Of a DNA stretch of 64,000 bases, positions 17,944 to 29,157 are shown piece by piece. The notes beneath the pieces were generated by a model. That model saw only the letters and a program-made list of their open reading frames with translations, was not told the DNA's origin and made no database searches. Every line of letters begins with the position of its first letter. Positions within the stretch are counted from its first letter, which is position 1. Origin of the DNA: Polynucleobacter sp. VK25 (lineage in GTDB: Bacteria; Pseudomonadota; Gammaproteobacteria; Burkholderiales; Burkholderiaceae); contig NZ_CP061288.1 of assembly GCF_018687355.1 (NCBI RefSeq), positions 1,312,144 to 1,376,143 of the forward strand. The letters run 5' to 3'. The translations under genes and the position numbers were made by a program.

Positions 17944-17975
17944 AATAAATAAGGCCCCTAGGGGCCTTATTTATT
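17944..17975. terminator. Bidirectional rho-independent terminator
   Basis: Perfect inverted repeat AATAAATAAGGCCCC / GGGGCCTTATTTATT around a TA centre, with A-rich left and T-rich right flanks. It lies between the convergent lipoprotein and decarboxylase genes and overlaps the decarboxylase stop codon (17974-17976). Confidence 0.9.
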
Positions 17976-20241
17976 AGAGAGTGATATCTCGCTCCTGCCT
18001 GACACAGTCAACGTAGTACTCGCTCTTGCCATCGACATTGGTTTTAACCAATCCATGAATATCCGTCTCAAATCCAGGGAACTTCTCATTAAAGTCTCTA
18101 GCAAAATAGAGATAGTCAATGATGCGTTTATTAAAGCGCTCGCCAGGAATCAGCAATGGAATACCTGGAGGGTATGGCGTTACTAGCATTGCAGTCACGC
18201 GGCCTTCTAGTTGATCGAGAGGTACGCGATCTACCTGTTTGTGCGCCATCTTAGCCCAAGCTTCTGAAGGCATCATGGCTGGAACCATGTCCGAGGTGTA
18301 CATCTCAGTAGTCATACGCGCTACATCACGGCTCTTATAGAACTCATGAATTTGCTGGCAAATATCTTTCAAGCCAACACGCTCATAGCGTGGGTGCTTG
18401 GCAACAAACTCAGGTAATACTTTCCACAAAGGCGCATTTTTATCAAAGTGATCTTTGAATTGCTGCAACTCAGTTACGAGCGTATTCCAGCGACCTTTTG
18501 TAATACCGATCGTGAACATGATGAAGAAGGAGTACAGACCGCACTTCTCCACGATAACGCCATGCTCAGCAAGATACTTCGTTACGATGCTAGCCGGAAT
18601 GCCCATGGAACCGAAATTGCCTTCGATGTCTAGACCAGGCGTAACAACTGTAGCTTTGATTGGGTCAAGCATATTGAAGTCTTTAGCCAATTTGCCAAAG
18701 TCATGCCATGCGGCTGATGGCTCCAGAATCCAATCGGAACGCTCGCCAATACCCTCTTCCGCTAAATGATCTGGGCCCCAAACCTTAAACCACCAATCAG
18801 CGCCAAACTTATCATCCACTTCACGCATCGCGCGACGGAAGTCCATGGCTTCGGCAATGGATTCTTCAACTAGGGTTGTGCCACCAGGTGACTCCATCAT
18901 GGCTGCAGAAACGTCACATGAAGCAATAATGGCGTACTGAGGGCTAGTGGAGGTATGCATCAAATAGGCTTCATTGAAGCAATCACGATCCAGCTTGGTA
19001 TCTTCTGCGTCCTGCACCAATACCTGTGAAGCTTGAGATAGGCCAGCGAGTAACTTGTGAGTTGACTGGGTAGCAAACATCAAACTCTTCTTGGTGCGCT
19101 TGCGATCTGAACCGATTGCATGCATATCTTTGTAGAAGGGATGGAAAGCGGCATGTGGCAACCATGCTTCGTCGAAATGTAATGAATCTACTTTGCCGTC
19201 CAACATCTCTTTAATCATCTCGACGTTGTAAACGATACCGTCATAAGTACTTTGCGTCAATGTCATGACGCGAGGCACTACGTTTTTATCTTTGATGAAT
19301 GGATTGGCATCGATTTTCTTCTGGATGTTTTTCCACTCAAACTCTTCTTTGGGGATTGGGCCAATAATGCCCAAATGATTACGAGTAGGCATCAAGAAAA
19401 TAGGAATCGCGCCCATCATGGTGATGGAATGAATGACCGACTTATGACAGTTGCGGTCTACCAACACCACGTCGCCAGGGGCAACAGTGGAGTGCCACAC
19501 AATTTTGTTTGAAGTCGATGTGCCATTAGTAACAAAGAACAAATGGTCTGCATTAAAGATGCGCGCTGCATTGCGCTCACTCTGCAGCACTGGGCCAGTA
19601 TGGTCTAGCAGCTGACCCAACTCTTCTACTGCATTGCAAACGTCAGCACGCAGCATGTTCTCACCAAAGAACTGATGAAACATACGGCCCACCGGACTCT
19701 TTAAGAAAGCAACGCCACCAGAGTGGCCCGGGCAATGCCAAGAATACGAACCTTCAGAAGCGTAATTGGTTAATGCGCGGAAGAATGGCGGCGCCAATGA
19801 ATCTAAATACACCTTAGCTTCACGAATAATATGACGTGCCACGAACTCTGGAGTGTCTTCATTCATATGAATGAAGCCATGCAACTCACGCAAGATGTCA
19901 TTTGGCATATGACGTGAAGTGCGAGTCTCACCATATAAGAAGATCGGAATATCTTCGTTACGCTTACGTACTTCAGTAATAAAGGCGCGCAAGTTATTGA
20001 GGGCTGGAAGATCATTATCTTCAGAGTCAGAATCAAACTCCTCATCATCAATTGAGACAATGAATGAGGATGCACGAGAAGCTTGCTGCGCAAATGAAGT
20101 TAGGTCGCCGTAGCTGGTTAAGCCAATAACTTCCATACCCTCATTCTCGATCGCCTCGGCGAGGTCACGAATTCCCGAGCCTGAAATATTTTCAGAACGA
20201 AAGTCCTCATCAATAATGATGATTGGGAAACGAAATTTCAT
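17974..20241 (-). CDS. PLP-dependent Orn/Lys/Arg decarboxylase (fold-type I, with wing domain)
   Basis: Decarboxylates a basic amino acid to a diamine or agmatine. From ATG 20241, 755 residues: an N-terminal response-regulator-like wing domain (about 1-130, beginning MKFRFPIIIIDEDF), the aspartate aminotransferase-fold core with WHCPGHSGG, LFFVTNGTSTSNK and the PLP lysine in STHKLLAGLSQAS, and a C-terminal domain with PYPPGIPLLIPGE. Which substrate is used (lysine, arginine or ornithine) cannot be decided by eye. A good SD (AGGGGAG) precedes this start; a 14-residue extension to 20283 overlaps the channel gene. Its start overlaps the channel stop by four bases, so the two are translationally coupled. 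Confidence 0.9.
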   Translation of the reverse strand: MKFRFPIIIIDEDFRSENISGSGIRDLAEAIENEGMEVIGLTSYGDLTSFAQQASRASSFIVSIDDEEFDSDSEDNDLPALNNLRAFITEVRKRNEDIPIFLYGETRTSRHMPNDILRELHGFIHMNEDTPEFVARHIIREAKVYLDSLAPPFFRALTNYASEGSYSWHCPGHSGGVAFLKSPVGRMFHQFFGENMLRADVCNAVEELGQLLDHTGPVLQSERNAARIFNADHLFFVTNGTSTSNKIVWHSTVAPGDVVLVDRNCHKSVIHSITMMGAIPIFLMPTRNHLGIIGPIPKEEFEWKNIQKKIDANPFIKDKNVVPRVMTLTQSTYDGIVYNVEMIKEMLDGKVDSLHFDEAWLPHAAFHPFYKDMHAIGSDRKRTKKSLMFATQSTHKLLAGLSQASQVLVQDAEDTKLDRDCFNEAYLMHTSTSPQYAIIASCDVSAAMMESPGGTTLVEESIAEAMDFRRAMREVDDKFGADWWFKVWGPDHLAEEGIGERSDWILEPSAAWHDFGKLAKDFNMLDPIKATVVTPGLDIEGNFGSMGIPASIVTKYLAEHGVIVEKCGLYSFFIMFTIGITKGRWNTLVTELQQFKDHFDKNAPLWKVLPEFVAKHPRYERVGLKDICQQIHEFYKSRDVARMTTEMYTSDMVPAMMPSEAWAKMAHKQVDRVPLDQLEGRVTAMLVTPYPPGIPLLIPGERFNKRIIDYLYFARDFNEKFPGFETDIHGLVKTNVDGKSEYYVDCVRQERDITL

Positions 20242-21152
20242 AAAAACTCCCCTACTAACTGATCCGAAGTACTCGGAATCCACTTATCAAAATTGGTGAG
20301 ATCGATTACCCGACCACCATCTGGCAAAACTGAGACTATATCGACGAAGGTCGCATTTTGCTGCACATTTCTAGGCAAGTAAACATGGCGCGCATAAACC
20401 TGATTGGCTAAGCTCTCATGGTAGCCCGTAAAGGTAATCAGCAAATGCCACTGTTGATCTACTGAAGCATTACCCAAATACTCCTTAAGGGCGCTATTCT
20501 CGTCCACACTATGCATTGCTGTCCAGGTTAACGAGAAAACTGGGCTTTCAGAACGATGGAGCTGCAGCTCAACTGAGCGGCGATAGCGCTCACCTTCACT
20601 AGTCATACTCTCGGCAATCAACCACAAACGTAATTGCGCTTCCACAATGTGCGAGCTACGATCGTTAGCAACACGAAACTTAAAGGTTTTAACGCCATCG
20701 TGATTGCCAACTACTGCCACCTTAGAAAAACGTACACCTGCAGTCGGCCTAGTAAAGCGTGCAAAGGCTAAGCCAGTAGTTAAAGCTGAATAAACAATTC
20801 CAAAGAATGCTTCAAACGTCACGATTGCATTTGGCCAATTTCCTACTGGCGTCATACGACCATAGCCAATAGTTGCCATTGTTTGAACGCTGAAGAAAAA
20901 GACATCAAGCAAAGAACCTGGTTGAGCATGGGTAATGGCACTATCACCACATGCTAAATAAGCAAAAGCAAATAGGAGGTTTGTGCCCAAATAAACCAAG
21001 ACCACTAGCAGCAAGAAGCTGCCCCAGCCAGTACCTAACAACCAATGGTAAAAATTATTCTCAGGGCGCGCTATTTCGGAGCGCGAAAGTGTGGCGCGAT
21101 ATTCCTCTAGATTAATCCGCGTTGGACGGCGATTAAATAGAAATTTGCGCAC
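20238..21152 (-). CDS. Inward-rectifier potassium channel (KirBac family)
   Basis: Tetrameric inner-membrane K+ channel of 304 residues with two transmembrane helices flanking the pore loop; selectivity filter TIGYG in QTMATIGYGRMTP (about 92-104). The cytoplasmic part (after about 145) is the Kir immunoglobulin-like domain: VRFSKVAVVG, FRVANDRSSHIVEAQLRLWLI, and a C-terminal DLTNFDKW. The start is GTG at 21150-21152 with a poor SD, 12 bases after the dcd stop. It overlaps the decarboxylase start by ATGA. The pairing of a K+ channel with an acid-consuming decarboxylase suggests a link to pH or membrane-potential control, by inference. Confidence 0.9.
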   Translation of the reverse strand: MRKFLFNRRPTRINLEEYRATLSRSEIARPENNFYHWLLGTGWGSFLLLVVLVYLGTNLLFAFAYLACGDSAITHAQPGSLLDVFFFSVQTMATIGYGRMTPVGNWPNAIVTFEAFFGIVYSALTTGLAFARFTRPTAGVRFSKVAVVGNHDGVKTFKFRVANDRSSHIVEAQLRLWLIAESMTSEGERYRRSVELQLHRSESPVFSLTWTAMHSVDENSALKEYLGNASVDQQWHLLITFTGYHESLANQVYARHVYLPRNVQQNATFVDIVSVLPDGGRVIDLTNFDKWIPSTSDQLVGEFL

Positions 21153-21164
21153 TGCCGTAATGAC

Positions 21165-21731
21165 TTAGGTCTTAGGCAGGGTAACGCCCCGCTGACCTTG
21201 ATACTTACCACCACGATCTTTGTAAGATGTGCCACACACTTCATCGCTTTCAAAGAACAGTACTTGAGCGCAACCTTCACCAGCATAAATCTTGGCTGGC
21301 AGTGGCGTTGTGTTTGAGAACTCTAAAGTGACATAACCTTCCCACTCTGGTTCGAATGGAGTCACGTTCACAATAATGCCGCAACGCGCATAAGTACTCT
21401 TACCAACGCAAACGGTTAAAACGCTACGTGGAATCTTGAAGTACTCAACCGTTCTTGCAAGTGCAAATGAATTCGGAGGAATGATGCAAACGTCACCCTT
21501 GAAATCAACGAAGGATTGTTCATCGAAATTCTTTGGGTCAACGATGGTGCTGTTGATATTGGTGAAGATTTTGAATTCGTCTGCGCAACGAATGTCATAG
21601 CCATAGCTTGAAGTGCCATAACTTACGATTTTGTTACCGGCGGCGTCTTGGCGAACTTGCCCAGGTTCAAATGGGCTGATCATGCCTTGCTCGCCCATGC
21701 GGCGGATCCAGTGGTCAGATTTAATAGTCAT
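21165..21731 (-). CDS. dcd: dCTP deaminase
   Basis: Deaminates dCTP to dUTP, feeding dTMP synthesis. 188 residues, the usual length. Signature stretches: [40 protein letters not shown], and the catalytic-glutamate region [29 protein letters not shown]. The ATG has no SD but TACAAT lies exactly six bases upstream with TGGGCA 17 bases before that. It heads a probable dcd-channel-decarboxylase transcription unit. Confidence 0.96.
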   Translation of the reverse strand: MTIKSDHWIRRMGEQGMISPFEPGQVRQDAAGNKIVSYGTSSYGYDIRCADEFKIFTNINSTIVDPKNFDEQSFVDFKGDVCIIPPNSFALARTVEYFKIPRSVLTVCVGKSTYARCGIIVNVTPFEPEWEGYVTLEFSNTTPLPAKIYAGEGCAQVLFFESDEVCGTSYKDRGGKYQGQRGVTLPKT

Positions 21732-21737
21732 GGGCGA

Positions 21738-21766
21738 ATTGTAAAACCATCGCCCTCACCTGCCCA
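21738..21766 (-). promoter_or_regulatory. Probable dcd promoter, leaderless geometry
   Basis: On the minus strand TGGGCA (-35-like, 21766 to 21761), 17 bases, TACAAT (21743 to 21738), TCGCCC, ATG. Both spacer and -10 are good and no SD exists. Confidence 0.5.
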
Positions 21767-21771
21767 TGAAT

Positions 21772-22614
21772 TTATTGGGGTTTTTGGGTAAAAACGACCC
21801 TCTCCGGGGCGTTATAGATCTCAAAGTGTTTGCCGGAGCAGCGAGAGAGGATGGTCAGATTGGTCTTGCGCGCCAGCTCAAGACCCATCAAGGTCACGCC
21901 CGAGCGGGTCAGGAGGAAAGGGATACCCATCTGGGCGCCCTTGATGACCATCTCGGAGGTCAGGCGTCCAGTAGTAAAGAAAACTAAATCCTTGCCAGGC
22001 CTATTGGCCAACCACATCAAGCCAGAAATCGAGTCGACCGCATTGTGCCGACCCACATCCTCGATGAAATGCAGAAGGCGTACACCCTCATTGCCGTCTC
22101 GCTCAAAAACTGCACAGGCATGGACCGAGCCGGACTTCTTGTAAATCGAGTCATGAATCCGAATGGAATCAATCAAGGCAACTATTGCCTCTTGGGATAG
22201 CGCCGGACCTTCGGGAAGCTGGATCGCATCCATCTCCTCAATCAAGCCGCCAAACATGGTTCCTTGACCGCAACCCGTCGTGACTACCCGCTTACTGGTC
22301 AGGGCATCAATATCTACCGTACTCCGACGGGTTTTCACTGCAGCCGAGTCCGTCTCCCAGTCCACCTGAATGCTCTCAATATCGTCCGGAGACTCCACAA
22401 GGCGCTGATTACGCAAATAACCCAAGACCAGAGCCTCTGGGGCACTGCCCAGCGTCATGAGTGTGACGACTTCACGCTTATCTAGGTAAATCGTTAAAGG
22501 GCGCTCACCGGGAATATAGGTCTTTTTAAGACGCCCCATCTCATCCATGACCTCGACCTCATGCACCACGGGCACGGAGGCATGGGACATCTGAATGGTC
22601 GGTTTTGCTGCCAT
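21772..22614 (-). CDS. fdhD: Formate dehydrogenase sulfurtransferase FdhD
   Basis: Transfers sulfur to the molybdenum cofactor of formate dehydrogenase. The 280-residue protein shows FdhD features: EPLTIYL-like RPLTIYLDKREVVTLMTLG, LVLGYL, VTTGCGQGTMFGG with Cys115 in the sulfur-relay position, HACAVFE, EDVGRHNAVDSI, TTGRLTSEMV and TRSGVTLMGLELARK. Only one cysteine is present in the motif; the E. coli protein has Cys-x2-Cys there. No formate dehydrogenase genes lie in the window. Formate produced by the oxalate cluster at 33-40 kb would be a natural substrate for the enzyme it matures. Confidence 0.9.
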   Translation of the reverse strand: MAAKPTIQMSHASVPVVHEVEVMDEMGRLKKTYIPGERPLTIYLDKREVVTLMTLGSAPEALVLGYLRNQRLVESPDDIESIQVDWETDSAAVKTRRSTVDIDALTSKRVVTTGCGQGTMFGGLIEEMDAIQLPEGPALSQEAIVALIDSIRIHDSIYKKSGSVHACAVFERDGNEGVRLLHFIEDVGRHNAVDSISGLMWLANRPGKDLVFFTTGRLTSEMVIKGAQMGIPFLLTRSGVTLMGLELARKTNLTILSRCSGKHFEIYNAPERVVFTQKPQ

Positions 22615-22786
22615 AAATACTCTCTAAGGTGAGGCTGAACTGAAGTTTATCGGGGTTTATGAAGACTTCACGGGGTTTTACTTTAACCGCAGACTAAAAT
22701 CATTGCTTAAGCCAGCATAATGGAGTGCTGTGCCTGATTTACCTGTTTACCCTTTTTATTGACCTTCTTATTTAAGTCCGCATTAC

Positions 22787-24457
22787 ATGAGCAGTTCCCA
22801 ACGCCGCCTTCTTGTTACCTCCGCCTTACCGTATGCCAATGGTCAGATCCATATCGGCCATCTAGTTGAATACGTACAGACCGATATTTGGGTGCGCTTT
22901 CAGAGAATGCGTGGCCATGAAGTGCATTACGTTGGCGCCGATGACACACACGGCACGCCCATCATGCTCCGCGCTGAAAAAGAAGGCCTGACACCAAAAG
23001 AACTTATCGCTAATGTTTGGAAAGAGCATAAGCGTGACTTTGATAACTTCCTCATCTCATTTGATAACTACTACACGACCGATAGCCCTGAGAATGAAAA
23101 GTTATCTCAAGATATCTACATCAAGTTACGCGATGCAGGCCTGATTGAGAAGCGCGCAATTGAGCAAGCTTACGATCCCGTTAAAGAAATGTTTTTACCC
23201 GATCGCTTTATTAAGGGCGAGTGCCCTAAGTGCGGCGCCAAAGATCAATACGGTGATAACTGTGAAAAATGTGGTGCAACGTATTCACCTACTGATTTAA
23301 AGAATCCTTTCTCAGTAGTGAGCGGTGCAACACCGATCAAAAAGATTTCAGATCACTACTTCTTTAAGTTATCCGACCCACGTTGCGAAGAATTCTTACG
23401 CGACTGGACGCAGGTAAAAACACCTTTGCAGCCAGAAGCCCGCAATAAGATGAAAGAATGGGTTGGTCAGCCAGGCGAAAGTAAGTTGGGCGACTGGGAT
23501 ATCTCCCGCGACGCCCCGTATTTCGGCTTTGAGATCCCTGATGCACCAGGCAAGTACTTCTATGTTTGGCTTGATGCCCCGATTGGTTATTACGCTAGTT
23601 TCCTCAATTATTGCCAGTCTAAAGGCCTTAATTTTGATGAGTGGGTCAAGCCCGATACCACTACTGAGCAATACCATTTCATCGGTAAAGATATTTTGTA
23701 TTTCCATACCTTGTTCTGGCCTGCCACACTGAAATTTTCTGGATACCGCACGCCAACCAATGTATTTGCACATGGCTTCTTAACTGTTGACGGTGAGAAG
23801 ATGAGCAAGTCACGTGGCACACTTATATCTGCTAACAGCGTGATTGAGTGTGGCTTCAATCCTGAGTGGTTCCGTTATTACTTCGCAACTAAGCTGAATG
23901 ACAGTATGGAAGATTTAGATTTAAATCTTCAAGACTTTGTTGCGCGTGTGAATAGTGACTTATTGGGTAAGTACATCAATATTGCAAGTCGTAGCGCTGG
24001 CTTCTTAGTGAAACGTTTTGGTGGCGTGGTTTCTGATGAAGCCATGAGTAACCCGCTACTGAAAGAGATCGCATCGTTCAGCGAAAAAATTGCTGAACTC
24101 TATGAGGGACGTGAGTACGCTAAAGCACTGCGTACCGTGATGGAACTTGCAGATAAAGTGAATAGCTTTGTCGATGAGAACAAGCCATGGGAAATTGCCA
24201 AAGATCCAGAACGTGAAGCCGATTTGCAAAGAGTCTGCAGCATTACCCTTGAGGCGTTCCGGATGCTGAGCCTTTATCTCAAGCCAGTGATTCCTCAAGT
24301 CACCGCTGGAGTGGAGGAGTTCTTCTCTTTATCGCCTCTTTCTTGGTCGGACATCAATACCCCGCTCTCCAGCAAGAACCCTATCAAGCCCTATAAGCAC
24401 CTCATGACCCGGGTTGAAGCCCCTCAAATTGAGGCTTTGCTGGCTGCAAACTTGTAA
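22787..24457 (+). CDS. metG: Methionyl-tRNA synthetase (short form)
   Basis: Charges tRNA-Met. 556 residues: [21 protein letters not shown] carries the HIGH motif, a zinc knuckle Cys-x2-Cys-x9-Cys-x2-Cys lies around residues 145-165, and KMSKS is in [10 protein letters not shown]. The anticodon-binding helical domain follows (NKPWEIAKD). It ends without the C-terminal tRNA-binding dimerisation domain (about 100 residues in E. coli MetG), so it is the compact form. Divergent from fdhD. Confidence 0.97.
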   Translation: MSSSQRRLLVTSALPYANGQIHIGHLVEYVQTDIWVRFQRMRGHEVHYVGADDTHGTPIMLRAEKEGLTPKELIANVWKEHKRDFDNFLISFDNYYTTDSPENEKLSQDIYIKLRDAGLIEKRAIEQAYDPVKEMFLPDRFIKGECPKCGAKDQYGDNCEKCGATYSPTDLKNPFSVVSGATPIKKISDHYFFKLSDPRCEEFLRDWTQVKTPLQPEARNKMKEWVGQPGESKLGDWDISRDAPYFGFEIPDAPGKYFYVWLDAPIGYYASFLNYCQSKGLNFDEWVKPDTTTEQYHFIGKDILYFHTLFWPATLKFSGYRTPTNVFAHGFLTVDGEKMSKSRGTLISANSVIECGFNPEWFRYYFATKLNDSMEDLDLNLQDFVARVNSDLLGKYINIASRSAGFLVKRFGGVVSDEAMSNPLLKEIASFSEKIAELYEGREYAKALRTVMELADKVNSFVDENKPWEIAKDPEREADLQRVCSITLEAFRMLSLYLKPVIPQVTAGVEEFFSLSPLSWSDINTPLSSKNPIKPYKHLMTRVEAPQIEALLAANL

Positions 24458-24477
24458 AAATACCCCTAAAAAGCACC

Positions 24478-24483
24478 TATAAT
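24478..24483 (+). promoter_or_regulatory. -10 element for the DUF3460-scpA-panC unit
   Basis: Perfect TATAAT just downstream of metG; the best -35 candidate, TTGTAA at 24452-24457, is 20 bases away and thus poorly spaced. Leader to the DUF3460 start is about 70 bases. Confidence 0.4.
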
Positions 24484-24560
24484 GGCGGTTGTAGTCACTA
24501 AGTAACTTTTCGAATTAATTTCATAAGTTATTGAATTTATTGAGTATTTTAGGAAACGCC

Positions 24561-24741
24561 ATGGCAAGATATCAATCTGAAATCACCCAGTTCTTAACTG
24601 AACTCAAAACCGAGCATCCAAACCTCGAGGCTGAACAGCAAGCTGGTCGTGCCCTGCTTTGGGATAAAGAGCCATTGAGCGTTGAAGACCAGCGTCGTGC
24701 CAAAGCTGCAAAACTCAAGCAACGCGCTTACGTTTACTCGA

Positions 24742-24749
<8 letters not shown>
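24561..24749 (+). CDS. Small DUF3460-family protein
   Basis: 62 residues beginning MARYQSEITQFLTELKTEHP, with a clear SD (AGGAAACGCC) before ATG 24561. It is a charged, probably helical protein with an Arg/Lys-rich C-terminal part (DQRRAKAAKLKQRAYVY). I recall similar proteins upstream of scpA/panC in Burkholderiales, grouped as DUF3460; function unknown. Its stop overlaps the scpA start by eight bases, implying coupled translation. Confidence 0.75.
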
Positions 24750-26477
<1,728 letters not shown>

Positions 26478-26490
26478 ATCGAGGGATTGA

Positions 26491-26979
26491 TTAAGCCCTA
26501 GTTAGGGCTTCAATAGCTTTGATGTTATCTAAAGAGTGGTCAAACTCTTTTAACAAGCTATCGCGCTGACCGATTTCGAAATCCGCAAATTCAAATCCGG
26601 GTGCTACAGCACAGCTCACCAAGCAAAACGAGTCTTGTAGCATGGGTTTGGCAGCAAACCAAGTATTGGCAGGAATAGTAGCCTGTAAGCATTTTGAATC
26701 CAGCCCCAATTGAATAGTTTGCAGTTCTTTATTCTTATCAAAGAAATAGATACTGACATCGCAGCCGCTATGAAAGTACCAGGTCTCATCGGATTTAATG
26801 CGATGCCATGATGAAAAATCTTCACTTGGAAGAAGGTAGTAAATACTGGTGTAGGCGCTCTTTTGTCCTGAGCCATCTGCACTAACAATGGTTGGTGATC
26901 GATACATTTCTCGATAAAAGCCACCCTCAGGATGCGGCAGAAGCCTGAGATCATCAACCAAGGAATTCACTGTTTGCAT
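26491..26979 (-). CDS. DUF985 cupin-family protein
   Basis: 162-residue single-domain cupin of the DUF985/Cupin_5 group (yeast YML079w-like). Visible: LPHPEGGFYREMYRS at the N terminus, TSIYYLLPSEDFSSWHRIKSDETWYFHSG with the HxxxxDE..HxG cupin metal/ligand pattern, NTWFAAKP and SCAVAPGFEFADFEIG. No catalytic activity is established for this family. It starts six bases after the CycA-like permease stop and may be its operon partner. Convergent with panC. Confidence 0.82.
   Translation of the reverse strand: MQTVNSLVDDLRLLPHPEGGFYREMYRSPTIVSADGSGQKSAYTSIYYLLPSEDFSSWHRIKSDETWYFHSGCDVSIYFFDKNKELQTIQLGLDSKCLQATIPANTWFAAKPMLQDSFCLVSCAVAPGFEFADFEIGQRDSLLKEFDHSLDNIKAIEALTRA
26493..26510. terminator. 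Convergent hairpin terminator between panC and the cupin gene
   Basis: AAGCCCTA / TAGGGCTT with a GT loop, overlapping the last codons of the cupin gene. T-tracts on either side are short, so efficiency is uncertain. Confidence 0.6.
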
Positions 26980-26985
26980 ATGTTC

Positions 26986-28425
26986 CTATCGAGCTCTATA
27001 TATTTTTGCAGCAGCATTTTGCTCGATGACTTTTTGCTTGAAGGCTGCGATCAATGCCTTCTGATTCAGACTTCTACGAGTCTTAAACCAGTAGAAGAAT
27101 CCAAGCACTACAAACCATAATGGCAAGAAGTACAGCGCAATGCGCGTGTTCTCATTAAGTCCTAGGGCATAAACCACGATACCAAAAAATATGAATGCAA
27201 CATAAGTCATTGTTTTACCCAGAGGGGTCTTAAACTTTGATTCGTCATGCGCTTGGGGTAGACGCTTGCGATATGCAAGATAGGAAAGCAAAATCATCGA
27301 CCAAATGTAAATAAAGAGGATGGCTGTTACGCTGCCGACTAATTCAAAGGCGCTCATCATGGACTGTGTGGTTGTCAGTATCAGGGATGCTGACAATACA
27401 AGCCCTGTTCCAAAAAAGATACCTCCAGTTGGAATTTTATGGGAGGATAACTTTCCGAAAATTGCTGGCGCATGATGATTCTTTGCTAAGCCATACACCA
27501 TGCGCGATGTGGCATAGATACCGCTGTTGCTTGATGAGGTAGCCGAACTAATGACCACCCCGTTAATCAAGGCTGCCGCACTCACCATGCCGACAAGCGA
27601 AAACATGCCAACAAAAGGACTTTCATCAGGAGAGATATCCACCCAGGGGGTCACCATCATTAAAACCATGACAGTGCCAATATAGAAAATCATGATGCGG
27701 AAAGGAATTTTATGAATCGCATCGGGCAGCATCCGCTCTGGATCCTTTGTTTCTGCCATCATGGTGCCAATGATTTCCATGCCAGCAAATGCGAATATGG
27801 CGGTCTGTAGGCCTCCCAGTAAGCCCGATACTCCATTAGGAAATAGTCCTCCGTAAGACCATAGATTGCTGATATGAGCGGTAACTCCACTCGGAGAAAC
27901 AAAGCCGGTAATACATAAGTAAATCCCGAGAGCAATCAGACTAATAATGGCGACCACTTTGATAATGGCCAACCAAAACTCTAGCTCCCCAAATGCTTTA
28001 ACACTAAGAATATTCAGAGTGAGCAATAAAAGCACAACAGAAAGAGCAGAGATCCAAGGGGGTAAGTTAGGCCACCAGAACGCGATATAGCCAGTAATCG
28101 CAATAATCTCAGCAATCGCAGCGACGATCCAGGCAAACCAATACGTCCAGCCCATAAAGAATCCTGCTGACGGCCCCAACAAGTCCTCACAAAAATCAAC
28201 AAAGGATTTGTAATTGAGGTTCGATAGGAGTAACTCCCCCATCGCTCGCATCACAAAATATAAGATACAGCCAATGACGGCATAAATCAAAATGATGCTT
28301 GGGCCAGCAATGGATATGGTCTTGCCAGACCCCATAAATAAGCCCGTACCAATGCAGCCGCCGATAGCGATCATTTCAATTTGTCGCTGACCTAAACCAC
28401 GCTCTAATTTATGATTACTTTCCAT
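26986..28425 (-). CDS. CycA-like D-serine/D-alanine/glycine permease
   Basis: AAT-family proton symporter of 479 residues and about 12 membrane helices. It is strikingly similar to E. coli CycA: GGCIGTGLFMGSGKTISIAGPSI-like motif (about 22-44), FVMRAMGELLLSNLNYKSF, MGWTYWF, FGELEFWLAIIKVVAI, AGMEIIGTMMAETKDPE and SSNSGIYATSRM. Likely substrates are small neutral D- and L-amino acids. It follows the ABC transporter genes with a 58-base gap that holds three 10-bp-phased TTTAGCT repeats. Confidence 0.85.
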   Translation of the reverse strand: MESNHKLERGLGQRQIEMIAIGGCIGTGLFMGSGKTISIAGPSIILIYAVIGCILYFVMRAMGELLLSNLNYKSFVDFCEDLLGPSAGFFMGWTYWFAWIVAAIAEIIAITGYIAFWWPNLPPWISALSVVLLLLTLNILSVKAFGELEFWLAIIKVVAIISLIALGIYLCITGFVSPSGVTAHISNLWSYGGLFPNGVSGLLGGLQTAIFAFAGMEIIGTMMAETKDPERMLPDAIHKIPFRIMIFYIGTVMVLMMVTPWVDISPDESPFVGMFSLVGMVSAAALINGVVISSATSSSNSGIYATSRMVYGLAKNHHAPAIFGKLSSHKIPTGGIFFGTGLVLSASLILTTTQSMMSAFELVGSVTAILFIYIWSMILLSYLAYRKRLPQAHDESKFKTPLGKTMTYVAFIFFGIVVYALGLNENTRIALYFLPLWFVVLGFFYWFKTRRSLNQKALIAAFKQKVIEQNAAAKIYRAR

Positions 28426-28452
28426 ACAAGTCCAAGTTCTGGTGAAAATGAA

Positions 28453-28479
28453 TTTAGCTGTCTTTAGCTATATTTAGCT
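28453..28479. repeat. Three TTTAGCT direct repeats at exact 10-bp period
   Basis: TTTAGCT at 28453-28459, 28463-28469 and 28473-28479 (AGCTAAA on the minus strand), 28-54 bases before the CycA-like ATG. Helical phasing suggests cooperative binding of a regulator on one DNA face. Confidence 0.6.
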
Positions 28480-28483
28480 AAGT

Positions 28484-29155
28484 TCAATTAATCGGTATTA
28501 GCACCCGTCGCTCAATCCTTCTAGCAACCAAGACTATGACGGAAACTAAGAGTAAATATACTAAAGCGGTGAGTAAGTAGGCTTTGAAGAACTGAAAATT
28601 AGTGGAAGCCAGCTCCTGCATGCGGGCAAAGAACTCGGTGTACTGAATCAAGAACGTAATCGAGCTGTCTTTGAGATTACCTATTACTTGATTGGTTAAT
28701 GCTGGTACAGAGGTACGCAATACTTGCGGCAGAGTAATCAAGCGAAATACCTGCGAGGACTTAAAGCCTTGTGCTCTAGCAGCCTCTAACTGGGTCTTAT
28801 CCAGCCCATTAAATGCCGTCTTTAGATATGCAGCGTTGTATGCAGCTACATTAAGGGTAAATCCGATCACCGCTACCGTAAATGGATTAAGTCGAACCCC
28901 CCATTGAGGGAGTCCGTAGTACATCAAGAACAAGAGCACGATCAAAGGCATGCCAATAAAAAAGGAAATGTACCCATTAATGGCATTACGGATGAAGGCA
29001 TTCTTACTGAGCGTCAGATAAAAGACAACAACGCCCAACAAAAATCCCGTAACGCTAATGACAGCCGCTAATTGAAGTGTATTTACAAGTCCCGCCAGTA
29101 TGAGGGGCATCTGCTCAAGAAGATCGCGTTCAAAACCGCTCCAAGACCCCGTCAT
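28484..29155 (-). CDS. Polar amino-acid ABC transporter permease 2
   Basis: Inner-membrane permease of the HisMQ/GlnP family, 223 residues, about five helices. N-terminal helix AGLVNTLQLAAVISVTGFLLG, then the EAA loop region AYNAAYLKTAFNGLDKTQLEAARAQGFKSSQVFRLITLPQVLRTSVPALTNQ typical of polar amino-acid permeases. It begins two bases after the ATPase stop and pairs with the other permease of the operon as a heterodimer. Confidence 0.9.
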   Translation of the reverse strand: MTGSWSGFERDLLEQMPLILAGLVNTLQLAAVISVTGFLLGVVVFYLTLSKNAFIRNAINGYISFFIGMPLIVLLFLMYYGLPQWGVRLNPFTVAVIGFTLNVAAYNAAYLKTAFNGLDKTQLEAARAQGFKSSQVFRLITLPQVLRTSVPALTNQVIGNLKDSSITFLIQYTEFFARMQELASTNFQFFKAYLLTALVYLLLVSVIVLVARRIERRVLIPIN

Positions 29156-29157
29156 GC

